This document shows, one piece after another, positions 44,180 to 55,446 of a stretch of DNA of 64,000 nucleotides. Every line of letters begins with the position of its first letter. Positions within the stretch are counted from its first letter, which is position 1. A model generated the notes under the pieces. The model did no database searches. It had not been told where the DNA came from and saw nothing but the letters and a program-made list of their open reading frames with translations. Source of the DNA: Amoebophrya sp. A120 (taxonomy: Eukaryota; Sar; Dinophyceae; Syndiniales; Amoebophryaceae); assembly GCA_905178155.1 (NCBI GenBank), contig CAJINV010000004.1:5166242-5230241 (forward strand), given 5' to 3'. The translations under genes and the position numbers were made by a program.

Positions 44180-44603
44180 CTTTTTTTTTTCTTCTACTGG
44201 CACGACAAAAAGCCGGCGCTCTTTTCCGCTCGCTCACGCTTGCAGCAGTACTCTTTTTGTAGTGCTGTGAGATGTTGTATACCTAGGAGTGCCTTTGACT
44301 CTCATGCTGGTGCTGCATTTGGCTCTCATGATTCAAGAAGAGAGCATCATGTGTGAAGATTTGCTCCTTCTGCCTATGAATCACAAGCGGACTTCTCCTG
44401 ACTGTCGTCGCCCCATACAACTTGGGACGGGTATATAGAGCCCAGCGTAAAAATGCTGGCTTCGTGCAGAACTTGCTTGTCTTCTACCCGCAGTGATCGC
44501 AGCTGTGTCCAGCAACACAAAAGTCTGCAGAGGGATTTTCCTGCGGTTACTTCGCCGAATGGTATAATCGGTATTGGTTTTGGTAAGTAGTATTAGTAAG
44601 CAT
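44180..44603. other. Intergenic region
   Basis: Short spacer between two minus-strand genes. Includes a poly-T/poly-A tract at the start of the downstream gene and no supported feature. Confidence 0.45.
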
Positions 44604-46338
44604 TCATTTCATAACGAGCTTTCTGAAAATCAGCAAATGGCTTCCAAACGCAATTTGGGCCAGAAACAGGGGCAGAAAACAGAATGGAAGATGCAGAATC
44701 CACACACACTGCAGCTCTTTTGGGTGCTGATAAACGTTCAGCGCTCTTCCCAATGGCGAATTCGGCAGCGACGCCACGGCGGTCGTGATTACGGTGAGCA
44801 TATCAAATGTAAAAATGTCTGGGTCTGGAAGATTGGAACTTGTGATGCTAACTTTGGACTCTAGGAAAATCCGTATTGCATGACCAGCAAGAGGAGTCTA
44901 GTTTGTGCTACGCGGGGAGGGCGTTTGTCATGCGGAGTAGGCATCAGGAAGCCCGCTCAAAATCTGTGACGCGCGGTCGTGCATTACAGACATCCTGGGT
45001 CATGCAAAACATGCATGACAAATCTCAGAATCTTCCAGACCCAGACATTTTTACATTTGATAGAGCAGGAGCGTGATCCCAACGACGTTGAAGGTCCACA
45101 CGACCGCGGTTGCGACAGGAGAAAGATTGGTTTTTTTCCTCGCAGGTGAAATAAACGCTGCTTGCTCCTGCTCGCCGAGGACTCCAAGCGCTTCTACCTC
45201 TTGCATCAGTGCGGCTGATTGCTCTGTGGTAGTATTGCCCGATACGAGTAGTGTTGAATCTGCAGCCGCATTCCTTGTTGTGCCGTCGTGGTCCTTCTTC
45301 TCCGCAGAAAAATACAGGTAGACTGCAACGGGCAAGGCGGCAAGGCCGGTCACAACGTCGAAGTTGTTCCCTTCCCAAGTGATTTGCTTGGGTGCAAATC
45401 CCTCCACGTGTGCCCAGTGCAGCATCCCCTCCACAAAAATCCGGAAGCACTGGCAACCGCAGACGAGGTAGAATGGAAGATCGTCTGCTGAAATCAGAGG
45501 AGAAGAAGGGTTCTTCCCCAACACCGGCCAGCCATTGGCAAAAAGCGTCGCCACCATGACGCCCATGAAACCGACCGGCGGACCGTGTCCCCCACTCGGC
45601 TGGTACGTGAACGCGCCAAAATAGTATCCTGTGCAAAAGTATCGTACTCGTAGTAATCGCAATTATGCATTACAGATCATTTTCTTAAGGAAAACCCGCA
45701 TTACAAATTCTATTTCTCATGCTGTGGAAATTTGTAATGCATTTATACGAGTACTTGCGATACTTTTGCAATTCATAAATGGCCCAGCGTAGCAATCAGG
45801 CCGAGCCAAACCGCAGTCCAAACCAGCGCGGTCGAGTAGGCGGCGACTACTCTGGCTCTTTTTAAAACGATATAGAGGGAGACTACGAGTGATCTTGTTG
45901 GGAACAACTACTGCTAGTAGTACCCCTAAGAAATAAAGTCGCAGTCTGCCACGCGGATTTTTTGCTGTCGTGGTGCACTGGTGTTTTCTTATCGTGCAAA
46001 AAGAAAAAGATTCGCATGAAACTAAGCGGGTTGTTTTCTTGGGCCTTGCAGCATTCGGCAACAAGATCACTCCTTGTTTTCCATCGATAAATGAGACTGA
46101 AGCCCAAGGCAGTGGTGGTCACAAGGGTGCACCAGCAAAGCAAAAATGCGGTCGACGGGTTTGGCAGCGTGTCGTATTTTGCGCCAAAAAAAGGCTCAGA
46201 AAGAAATAGGTGCTCGTCAACATTTCCCGTCGAGAGGCCCTCTGCTGCAAAAGAGAGCCCTTGATGTTGGGTTACGGTAGTTCCCGTACCAGCTACCTGC
46301 ACTACTGCAGATAATGATGAAGATGGCGACACCGGCAT
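44604..46338 (-). CDS. Multi-pass membrane protein of unknown family
   Basis: The ATG at 46338 (MPVSPSSSLSAVVQ) begins an extracytoplasmic-looking Ser/Thr region, then a membrane helix (STAFLLCWCTLVTTTALG). A second exon (about 45895-45777) gives a helix STALVWTAVWLGLIATLGH. The IE-4 introner at 45623-45776 joins it as GHFGAFTYQPSGGHGPPVG to the main exon (45622-45063), with helices and the stretch LVCGCQCFRIFVEGMLHWAH. The IE-1 introner (44801-45062) joins GITLLL to TVITTAVASLPNSP in the last exon, which ends FLPLFLAQIAFGSHLLIFRK, stop TGA. About six helices. The first intron (near 46060-45900) is not resolved. No known transporter signature recognised. Confidence 0.68.
44801..45062. mobile_element. 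Introner, family IE-1
   Basis: TATCAAATGTAAAAATGTCT at the left and its inverse at the right, TSD GAGCA at 44796-44800 and 45063-45067. Removing it plus one TSD gives ITLLLTVITTAV in the membrane gene. Confidence 0.9.
45623..45776. mobile_element. Introner, family IE-4
   Basis: GCAAAAGTATCGTACTCGTA and its inverse TACGAGTACTTGCGATACTT mark the ends. TSD AAAT at 45619-45622 and 45777-45780. Joins ATLGH to FGAFTY. Confidence 0.88.
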
Positions 46339-47285
46339 CGTTCTTACTGCCAATGCGGCAGGGATGAAATTATGTACTTAATCGTGAAGACAAGTCGCAA
46401 TCGAGAAAATATAGAACTCAAAATAAATTCTGGTGGCTGATGCTAGTGCCTCCAATCCGAAAAAAGGAGCTAGAGCTTCAGCCTGAAGGAGCACGAGGTA
46501 TGATTCGCCTCCAACACGCAGCTATGCGTGCTCCGGCTAGTGTCCGAGCAGCAAGACCCTCTTGGTTCGTAATTGGGAATCGCTCAGAAAGGAGTCCCTC
46601 GTACTACACTCCCACCCACTGGAACTTTAAACGCAGACTCGCGCTCAGGTCGAGGAAGGAGCCAGACAGTATCTAGATCTATCTCTATCTATCACGACCA
46701 TGCTGCATAAAGCTTCTCTACTTGAACCGCACCAGACAACTCAGTCAGAGAGACAACATGTGAAATCATGTGAGTCACAAAACCTCTCAGCAAAAAGAAG
46801 ATCAAACAGATAGACAATTGACGATGAACGAACACTTGCTTCTCGGACGCTCGCAATATAGGATAACGACAGTGGAGTGAGTACTTATCAGAGAATTCTA
46901 AAAATCTGTGAGAACCACTTTTATAGATAATATCTATAAAAGTGGTTCTCACAGAAGCGACTTCTCCGGCCCCCTAGCAAATTTACCTGATACCGCTGCC
47001 AAAAGAGGATCCACAATGTTTCCACAATCAAAAATTGTTCCTAGCAGGAGCAAAATGTAGTCGAGCTAATACTTCTTCTTGATGTAGACGAATCATTCCG
47101 CAGCTCCCGACTAGAGTACAGAAAAGCATGAAACGATTCCTCTGTTTTTACCGTTTTGCTCCACCGTAGCGGATTGTGTGTACGAAGGTAAAATTGTACC
47201 TAATATTCGCCGTCATCAAACGAGGCATTAAGTACTTATACTTACATACCTCAGCATCAAGAAATTAAAAACCATTTCCACTCAG
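46339..47285. other. Intergenic region with a perfect palindrome
   Basis: No gene is supported. The 49-bp palindrome at 46906-46954 is listed separately. A short GATCTATCTCTATCTATC microsatellite is near 46675. Confidence 0.55.
46906..46954. repeat. 49-bp perfect palindrome
   Basis: CTGTGAGAACCACTTTTATA and onward is followed, after a single central base at 46930, by its exact reverse complement. Arms are 24 bp. It could form a hairpin in RNA or a cruciform in DNA. It lies between two tail-to-head genes, downstream of neither stop codon by less than 300 bp, so a terminator role is not evident. Confidence 0.95.
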
Positions 47286-50200
47286 TCACCAGTCTCCCAA
47301 CCCGGCTTTGTAAGCTTGATCTTCCGAAGAATAGCTCTCGTTGAAAGCGACCTTGTAAGGCATTTGCCACCACCTACCGGTCCAACCATCGCAGCCGGCG
47401 TCCGCCTGGGCTGTGCTGTTGTAGAAGGGAATCAGGTAGTCCGAGTAGGTGCCGCAGCTCGGGTTCCAAACCCACGCGGAGGCTACGATGCTATTTACCC
47501 CGTCGGCAATCGTCCCGAAGGGATCCCGTTTCGTCGTTCCGAAAACACTGTATCCTGTGTAAAAAAATCCCCACCCCAGAGTTGTCATGCAGATCTGCAA
47601 GCACAAGTGCATTTGTAATGCGCATCCCCATGATAGGCATTCCCGATCGTGTTCTGGAACTTGTAATGCTGTAAACAGGATAAGCAGATGGATTTGTAAT
47701 GCGACATCCCTTGCTAAACTGCATTACAATACAGCCTGCAATTTGGCATGCGTGGCTCCCAAAACTTCAAGGTTTGTGTTGCAAAATCCTCATCTTGACT
47801 CTGGTGTGGGGACGTTTTTCCTTAGGATACACTGCCTGGGTGCAAGACGTACGCGTCGTTACCTTCTTGCGCCTGCAACGCGCCGAGGAGGGGCCACAGG
47901 GGCAAGCCGAAAACAAAGAGCATGGCAAGAACCTCGGACAGATACACCGCCCGGGGCAACAGAAGACTGGCGGCCTTCGGGATCAACCGCCCGCCGGCCG
48001 CTATCGTGAGAAAAAACTGTCTCAGTACAGTCCCAAGCCTACTTTGCAGATTCAGCAGTACAAGCTTGCTCAACAGCATCACACGGAAAATAATGAACTG
48101 TGATGCGTCGACAACTGAGACAGTTTTTTCTCAGAATAGCCGCCTCGCCCTGGTAACTTTCTTGGTCCACGGAATGCTGCAACACGTGGCACAGGACGGC
48201 AAAAACGGCGCAAAAAACCCATCCGAGAAGGAGGCACAGCACACGCCCAAAGTACTTCCAGGGGCGCACCAGCATCGCGGCCGCCTGCGCCTTGGGTCCC
48301 CCGCAGAAGTCGCTCGCCACATAGGAAAGCTTGTGCAGACCTGCTGCGAGTTTTTCCTTGCCGTCGACTTCTTCGCGCTCGCTGGGAGTCAGGCCGAAGA
48401 GCACCATCCGGATGTTCACGCGTTCGCTCCAGACCAGCTGCCTGGTTTCGAAAACCAGCAAGAGGCCCATCGCGAGAAGCACTACCCTGTGAAGCTGAAC
48501 CATTATCCAAGGAAATAAAGAGTGTTTCGTTTACAGCATTTACACATTTGTAGTGAAAGCAGCATCATGACAAAGAAAACTTGCAATGCGGAGATCACAA
48601 GGCAAAACACACTTAAAGAGGACGAGGTAAAGAGGACGAGGTTCGCAAGCATTTTGCGCACCATCAGAGAGATTGGTTTATTGTCTTCACATGTTTTGCA
48701 ACACAAAAATGTGTAACCGTCACACTTTTTTCTTTCCATAGCCATGTACTTCCGCGTGCGCTTCCATGTACTGCCGCGTACAAGGAATCTAGACGTGACC
48801 GGGGGGGTCACGTCCGTCCGGCCGGCCGGACGGACGGCACGTGACCGGGGGTCGGTCGTGGCGCTAGGAGGTGGTGGCCGCGGTGGACCGCGCGCCCGGG
48901 CAACTAAAAAAAAGCAATTATTTGCGCAGCAAAGAGGTTGGTTTGTCTTCGCATGTTTTGATGCAACACAGTGTGCATTAACCGTAACACTTTTTTTATC
49001 AAAGAAAAAAAGTTCGTCACGATCACTCATGCGCATTCTTGCAATACAAAATTGTTTGTCATGCGCAAAAATGCATCACAACCAAACTTCATTAGGGATT
49101 TCCCTAGTGTTTCTGCAATACAAGGAAAGTTTGTGATGCTGAGAAAATTTGTAATGCAAAACCTGCAAGTTAGTGACTGTGACAAACTTTTTTCTCTCCA
49201 TATTTTTCTTTCCATAGCCATGTACTTCCGCGTGCGCTTGTCGTGGAGGGCAGCGACGTCTATGGCGTTCTCAAATTTTAACATTCTCAACTGTTACACG
49301 AATCTGCCATGCAAGAATGGCAACAATGAAAGTGGCAAGAGTGCAGCTTTCGCATCACAGATTTTCCACAGATTATCATGTGTTTAGCCCTTCGAAAATG
49401 TATCATGCTAAGCACCTTGACCAAGTGGAGGCTGATGCCAATTTTGCATGACAAATCTTCCGTGTAACAGTTGAGAATGTAAAAACAGTTGAGAATGCCA
49501 TAACTTCGGCAGCTTGGTTCGACCGGGCGACTCGGCTGGCCGCTAAGGAGCCGTGGTCCGGCAGCTCAGCGTCGTTATCATTGATGTTGTCCCCCTGTCG
49601 ATGGTCTTCGTCGTTGTAGGTTGCGCTCGGAATCGCAGCGGTTATCAGCATCAAAATCGTCGGCAGGATCAGCCACAGAACACGCAGCACGAGATTCCAG
49701 AAAGGTTCCGTCTGGAGTGTTGTGAGATACAAACTGTTCTTGCTCTCGGCCCCGCTGTGCATTTTGTCACACTCCCTGTCGTACAGCACCACCGTGTAGC
49801 GGGAGAGAAGCACACACACCTCGTTGATGATCAGACAGGTGGTGAAAATGCGGCCCTCCGCACTGTCCGCCCGCTGTGTGACGGAGGATAAGGTTCCCAT
49901 GTAAACAAAATTCCAGGGCATCACGTAGTACACCATCCCCTCGCTCGTCCTCCGCGGTTTATCTTCTTGCTGCAACGTGGCCGCGGCAAGGGCTAGCGAC
50001 ATACGGCTAGTACTACTCTCGTGCTGGTGGTCCTCATCCCGGTCAACATTTTTCGGAGACGTCGCCGGTCCCTGCATCGTGGCGGCTAGGGTTAGCGACA
50101 TACTGCTGCTTTCGTGTAGTTGCTCGCCATGATCCACACCATGGAGGTCGTCCGCCGGCACTTCTTGCTCCCTTGGGCCGCCGACAGGCAGCACCATCTG

Positions 50201-51457
50201 CGTATCGTCCGGGTGGCCCTCGTCCGGTGGAGGTTCGTACTCCATTGGGAAGAAGACCAGACGGGTGGGCAACAAGATCCCGACCAGTACCGCCGCGTAG
50301 CCGCAGGCGAGGAAAACCACCGTGAACGCGTATTCCAGCCGGGACATCGCGAGCAAATACGTCAACGCTCACTCCAGCAGGGTCTCGAGCAACGCGAGCA
50401 GGTCGCGCACCACACGAACGGCCATCTGCCCTTTGAGCCGCACATCCGACACATTGTCAGCGTTGGTCGTCGTGTTCGTGTGAAGACCGTGACTCCCCCG
50501 CTCTAGGTCCGTCAGTGTCGCGTTTGCCGCTGTCAACAGCGTGAACAGCGACGATTCGGACGTCTGCAGCCTTGCCACCGACGCGGCCAACTGCGAAGCA
50601 AGCTGCTGCTCAACTTCTACCGGGGATAGCGACTCGGCTTTTTGCACCACACGACCCGTTTGCTTGTTTTTGATAGTACCATCGACGGGGTCAAGTAGCT
50701 GCAACGCGGAGCTTAGGGCCGGACTGGAGGTTGCTGTGGTACTAGTGGAGCTGCCAGAGGAACTACTACTGAGAGGGTAGTTGCTGCCAGCAGTTGTTGT
50801 AATATCAGAGTAAATCTGAAGTTGATTCGCTCCACCAGCAGGAGCGTACAGGGACGCAGTGCTGTCCCTTTTTCTTTCTTCTCGCAAAATTGTTTCCTGC
50901 TGGACGTCGAGGAGAAAGCTGCGGCGCTGCGTGTTTTGCTGCAGTGCGGTGTAGTAGTCGTCGTGGTCCCCGTCGTGGTTGATACGATCTTCAGACAGCA
51001 CGACCACATTCCCCGTCGTTGTTCCGAGAAAAACAGAAGCAGAATCTTGATCTTCTCGTTTTCTGTGTTCATCAGCATCGCGGCCATCTCTGCGTCCGGC
51101 CGTGGCCCCTTGTTGCCCTGGCGTGGTGCCCTCGTCTTCTTGAAGCTGTTCCCCTGCTGGAAGATCCGTCGTCTTGTGAAGACCGTGCTGAGGAGCAAGC
51201 AAGCGTGTGGCTAGTAGCCGCTCTACTGGAGGATCACCACGACGAGGATGCAAGTCCGTTGCAGTAGATGAAGAACCGCGACGCCGAAACTGCCTCGAGC
51301 TTTTGTAGGTCTCGTCATGATCTCGTCCGGAGATGTTATTTTCCGCGAGAACGGTACCAGAAGGCGCACTAGCACCGAGCAGCAGGTACTGCGCGAACAA
51401 GGACAAGGAGTAGCCCGATCCTGCTCTCGTCATCTGGGATCGCGGCGACTTCCCCAT
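47286..51457 (-). CDS. Multi-pass membrane protein MP2, paralogue of MP1, in-frame TGA
   Basis: ATG 51457 (MGKSPRSQMTRAG) with a hydrophobic segment (YSLSLFAQYLLLGAS) opens a 1.95-kb exon. It has a Ser/Thr-rich region, a Leu-rich coil (LQTSESSLFTLLTAAN), then a TGA at 50371-50369. The same frame continues with ALTYLLAMSRLEYAFTVV, LPTRLVF, GTLSSVTQ, AEGRIF and INEVCVLLSRYT, all matching MP1. Later exons: about 49255-49222 (VAALHDKRTRKYM), 48503-48144 (FETRQLVWSERVN), 48001-47835 (AAGGRLIPKAASLLLPR) and 47550-47286 (PSCGTYSDYL, RWWQMPYKVAF). Introners IE-2, IE-7 and IE-3 lie between them. MP1 has TGG where MP2 has TGA. So MP2 is either a recent pseudogene, two genes, or read through. Function unknown. 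Confidence 0.7.
47551..47828. mobile_element. Introner, family IE-3, in MP2
   Basis: TATCCTGTGTAAAAAAATCC at the left and GGGGACGTTTTTCCTTAGGA at the right. TSD ACACTG at 47545-47550 and 47829-47834. Restores LHPGSVFGTTKRD. Confidence 0.9.
48002..48138. mobile_element. Introner, family IE-7, in MP2
   Basis: TGAGAAAAAACTGTCTCAG and its exact inverse mark a 137-bp element. TSD GCCGC at 47997-48001 and 48139-48143. Restores YQGEAAGGRLIP. MP1 has no intron here. Confidence 0.9.
48505..49221. mobile_element. Tandem introner-like units in one MP2 intron
   Basis: Two related units, about 48520-48745 and about 48930-49210, share GGTTTGTCTTCGCATGTTTT-like and CGTAACAC/CGTCACAC segments. Between them sits a second copy of the exon border TTTCTTTCCATAGCCATGTA (48728 and 49206) plus the foldback at 48794-48850. 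Confidence 0.55.
48794..48850. repeat. GC-rich foldback inside the MP2 intron
   Basis: ACGTGACCGGGGGGGTCACGT forms one stem and CCGTCCGGCCGGCCGGACGG a perfect palindrome. CACGTGACC recurs after it. Strong local hairpin potential. Confidence 0.85.
49260..49502. mobile_element. Introner, family IE-2, in MP2
   Basis: CTATGGCGTTCTCAAATTTT at the left and ...GTTGAGAATGCCATA at the right. Imperfect TSD ACGTC/ACTTC. Restores NQAAEV to AALHDK. Confidence 0.85.
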
Positions 51458-52672
51458 GTTGTAAACCTAAACTCTACCTAGTGGATCGCAGGAAATAAAA
51501 GTGCGGAGCAAATAATGTGTCGTGCGTTACGTAAACATATCCTCAACTAGCAGCGCGCCATCGTCTGCCTTCATCTTAGGTCGTTGCTGACCATACTTAC
51601 ATTGTGGATAATATGGAAGAAGAAAACAATCTCAGTCTACTACCGGAGTGAAAACAATCTCAGTTTGCTACCAGTGTGATTCAGTTACTTACTTCTAAAA
51701 TCCTAAAAAGAAAAACGAATTCTGGGTACTTTTTGATATGATATAGTGACCTCACAGGTGGCCTTGCCCTTACATTCACGACTTTTTTCAGTACGAAGAT
51801 GCGTAACGAACTACCATTCAAGTAATATCGGTGGAAACAACGACGACCCTGTATTTACGACCCAGTCAGTGCAGGAGCATCTCATGGCAACTGCGATAAT
51901 TTGGTTGTAGCGAAACGATGGACGCTAGGAAGAGCGAGTGTAGTTGAAGTTGAACTTGAAAACATATAAATTACAAATCCTACACGAGGACATCACACGA
52001 AAATTTCAATAAGTAGTTTATCCTGTGTACCTAGATACAACGAAAACCCGCCCACCTCATAGTCGTCAAGAAGTACGGATGAGCTCTGCTATTTTGCACT
52101 GCAAAATGATCCCACAGACCACCGAGCACTGCAGCGGAGGCAAACAAAGTGCGGAAGTCTGTAAATGCTATTCACAAATCTCTAGTGCCAGGTTGCGACG
52201 CGATACTGAGAACACAAGGTTGGACCGGAAAAGCCTGAGTTGTCACCAACCCGGGCGAGTAAGAGAAAAGTTCTGGTCGTGGTCACTCTTAACTTTTGAA
52301 ATGCATTTCTTGTTGCCTCGGTCTGATAAACACGTGGCATTATGTAGTCCCCCGTCGCGATGGGCATGGGTTTCGGTCTACTAGTACTACTAGCATCACT
52401 TGATTATAAATGACCGTCATCCTTGTTCTTTGCGAGTGCAAGACTTCCCCTCCTCCTCAGTTGAAAGTGACGGACAGCAATACAAACGCCAGCGGACACA
52501 GCGCCTGTGCATAACAAGGTCAATAGCAATACACATACAGTGCTTGTTTCCAGCTTCTGCAATTTCAATTTCTCATGCAAATAATGACACAAGGCAGCAA
52601 ATCAGCGAGGGCGACCGGATTTGGCAACAAGATATCGCATGACAAATGAGGGAGAAGAAAAGTTGCGCATTG
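51458..52672. other. Intergenic region
   Basis: A 27-bp tandem duplication (AAAACAATCTCAGT core) lies at about 51629-51680. No gene is supported on either strand between the histone gene stop and MP2 start. Confidence 0.5.
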
Positions 52673-54478
52673 TCATACGTTTCTTGTTGTGTCTCCGCGC
52701 AGTCGTCGCGCTAGATTCATGTCCTTTGGCATGATGGTGACCCGCTTCGCGTGCAGGGCGCACAAGCTGCGAATGATTTGACGGTGAAGTGGAGATCACA
52801 TTCGAATGGGATACGCATTTTCATTTTTCACCTGTGCTTTATCAGATATCACGCAGCAACGAAAACCGACGACTCGATAAAACAAAGCTGCTGATATCTA
52901 AACGCTTCGATACAGATGTTGAAACAAACACGGTCGAACTTCTACAACAAAGACTTCGGAATAATGTTGTAAAAATGATACTTTGTGTCCTCGAGAAGCC
53001 CCACCATGTAGGCTTCTGTCGCCTCCTGTAAGGCTTGCAATGCTTGGCTGGTAAACCGCACCTTCCCGGAACCATCCTCAAGGGCGTCCACGGTGTCGCG
53101 CACGATCCGCTGGAACGGCGTATGCATTTCAAATATGTCTGGGCCTGGAAAGAATGGGATTTGTGATGCTAATCTTCTATGCTACAAAACCCTGTGTTGC
53201 ATGAGCAGCAAAAGGTGCTTGGAATTTTTCCAGCCGAAGCTGACATTTCTCATGCAGGATAGGCATGAGCAACCCGTCGCGAAAGGTGTGCTGACGCTAG
53301 AGCATGCATTACAGGCAACGCGGGTAATGTACAATTGTGCATGACAAACTCCCCCAATCTTCCAGATCCAGACATATTTGCATTTGATACGGCGCGCGCC
53401 GGATCAACAGATCTGTCGACTTTTGCAGCTTTCGGATCTCTTTCGCCACTGCTTCGCCCGGCATCGCCCGCTTCTTGTGCTTCACGACGATGACCGGTGC
53501 GGATGATTTTGATGAATTTATATTTGAATTTTTGCTCTTCATCACGCTCTGCGCCGTCGTTGCGCTGGGCGGGAGCAGGGTTGCCATAGCTGCGTGCTGA
53601 TGATGTAGTAGTTCTTGCTGTCCGTGGGACGAGGATACGCTATTTGTCTGCAGATAGTTCTGCTTGTTACCGCTTGCATTTTCTTGTTGATACTGCGCGA
53701 GAACTCCGGTATCATACGAATTCGCTACAACAACGCCACCGCTAGTAGAACTACTTCTACCAGCCCCGGTCCCTGCTGCGCCTTCCGCGACGACTATGCT
53801 GCTTTCGGCTAGTACATCTTGTGAAGAAGTAGCAGGTGTCAAATAACCGTGCTGCGGCTGGTCGTGATGTGGCGGGTTTGATGCCAATACAAGTTGTTCT
53901 TGTTCTTTATTTCCCGTCGAAGCTGTTGTGCTGGCACCAGCACCACCAGCCCCCGCGAAGATAGAAGAAGTTGCACTATCTTTATTCTGCGACGGCTGGT
54001 GTTGAGCTGCAAGGTGGTGCCGAACATCGTAAGAAGGCGCAGCATAAGGTCGGTGCGCGACCTGGCCTCCCGTCTGCTGAGGCTGGTGCAGCATCTGGTG
54101 ACTGCTGCTACTCGCAGAAGTCGCTGCTCCGCCGAGAGCTACACCTCCTCCTCCTGGGGCCGCAAGATTATATGTCGAGTTGTTGTAAACCGCATAATTT
54201 TGGTAGTTGCTAAAAGAACCGCTGGTGTAGTTCTGCTGAGAACAATTCTGGCCGTGAAGTAGATTATGGCCGTGGTTTAATATTACGGCGTGTCCGTGTC
54301 CTGAACCATTCAGCTCCATAGCGGGGCTCGTGTGCTGATTCAGAAGTTGGTCGGCCGCCGGAAGGTGGGCGGCTTTTTGCCCATGGTGGGTGTCGCCCGT
54401 GGTTGTTCCAACAGGTGGTCCGCCATTGTTCGAGGCGGCATTCACACCTATGTGAGGCGTTTTTTTTGACCGCGCCAT
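52673..54478 (-). CDS. Histone H3 variant with very long tail, candidate centromeric H3 (CenH3)
   Basis: Exon 1 (54478-53390, start [12 protein letters not shown]) encodes about 340 low-complexity residues rich in His, Gln, Ser, Ala and Gly. The H3 core follows: [18 protein letters not shown]. An IE-1 introner joins it to exon 2 (53115-52982), [18 protein letters not shown], then [24 protein letters not shown] intron (52981-52767) leads to exon 3 (52766-52673), [18 protein letters not shown], then LARRLRGD, stop TGA. The total is 438 residues. Loop 1 between alpha-1 and alpha-2 is three residues longer than in canonical H3, and the alpha-N helix [10 protein letters not shown] is CENP-A-like; both are CenH3 hallmarks. 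The start MARSKKT echoes H3's MARTKQT. A long-tailed non-centromeric H3 variant is the alternative. It would package centromeric nucleosomes. Confidence 0.88.
53121..53388. mobile_element. Introner, family IE-1, in the histone H3 variant
   Basis: TATGCATTTCAAATATGTCT at the left and ...GACATATTTGCATTTGAT at the right. TSD ACGGCG at 53115-53120 and 53389-53394. Splicing restores LLIRRAPFQR, which is invariant in H3 and so fixes the join. The only GT donor within the TSD gives CC, not AG, at the other end. Confidence 0.92.
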
Positions 54479-55446
54479 GGTCTTGCGTCTCTGAGATAAA
54501 TAACTAGAACTAGAAGTAATTACTTGCTCAACCAAAAAAATATAGATAAAGTGAAAAATGCAACTCGCACTTACTTGTTCACTACCAACAAGCCTCGGGC
54601 TGCCACTGAAATATAACGCAGATTTAGATTTTGACATAATTCTATGGCATCAAACCTTAACCTTCTTGAGGTTAGTAAATAAAACACACAAAGAAGTGAG
54701 GAGTTTGATTCGAGCATTTCGAAAATCCGACAGGGTAAGTACGACTAGTACAACAACTGGTACGAACTGAAAACAGCAGCAGATACACTGTACATATCGC
54801 TGTTCTGACGTCGACCAATTTCAATCTGAAACTTCCATCACGTACTCCGAGAAAGTTCGGAAAACTTAAACTTGTCAAAAACCGAGGATAGAGATAAGTA
54901 CTTCCAACCACAAAGGTTGTTCACCTTGGATCCGACCACCACACAACATCTTCAGATCGCTTTCGCTCCTACTGTGCAATATGATAGTCCTGAAGTAGAT
55001 CTCAACAAGAAATAGATGCAAAAGGAAAAGCTGATCGTGAGACGAGTAAAATTCTACACCAAGCACATCTGCGGTGACCGGCTTTGTTCCGAAATGATTT
55101 CGAGATTGAAGAACAGCGCAACATGCTGCCTGGCGAGGTGGCATGCGGGCGGGTTGTCGCGTATGGATACGACGCGAAATGCGCTTGCTTTTGTTCTTTC
55201 CAAGAACGGCGGCACCGTTTTGCTTTGTCCTTCCGTCGGCAAGAACCACGTGCTGGTACTACCGTGGGGCAAACTACGAACTTTCGTGTAGTTCGGTCAC
55301 ACGTGTAAGTCACAGACAAGTGGTACACGACTGTCGTGTTCCTTTTTTCCGTTTTTTGCGTCGAAAAAGGACAAAGAACGAAGCGACTCGGATAAGTGCT
55401 TCTAAGTAGATGCTGAGTGTTGTTCAAGAAAAATTTCAATGGAGAT
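54479..55446. other. Intergenic region, upstream of the histone variant
   Basis: No gene is supported. A 53-codon in-frame extension upstream of 54478 exists but starts with an ATG far from the H3-like start and holds a hydrophobic stretch, so I do not use it. Confidence 0.5.

Noticed and set aside
30314-54478. Reassigned TGA (Trp) genetic code
   Set aside because: TGA closes the LRR pair, the single-pass membrane gene and the histone variant at sensible C-termini. Only MP2 has an internal TGA, so a standard stop is more likely.
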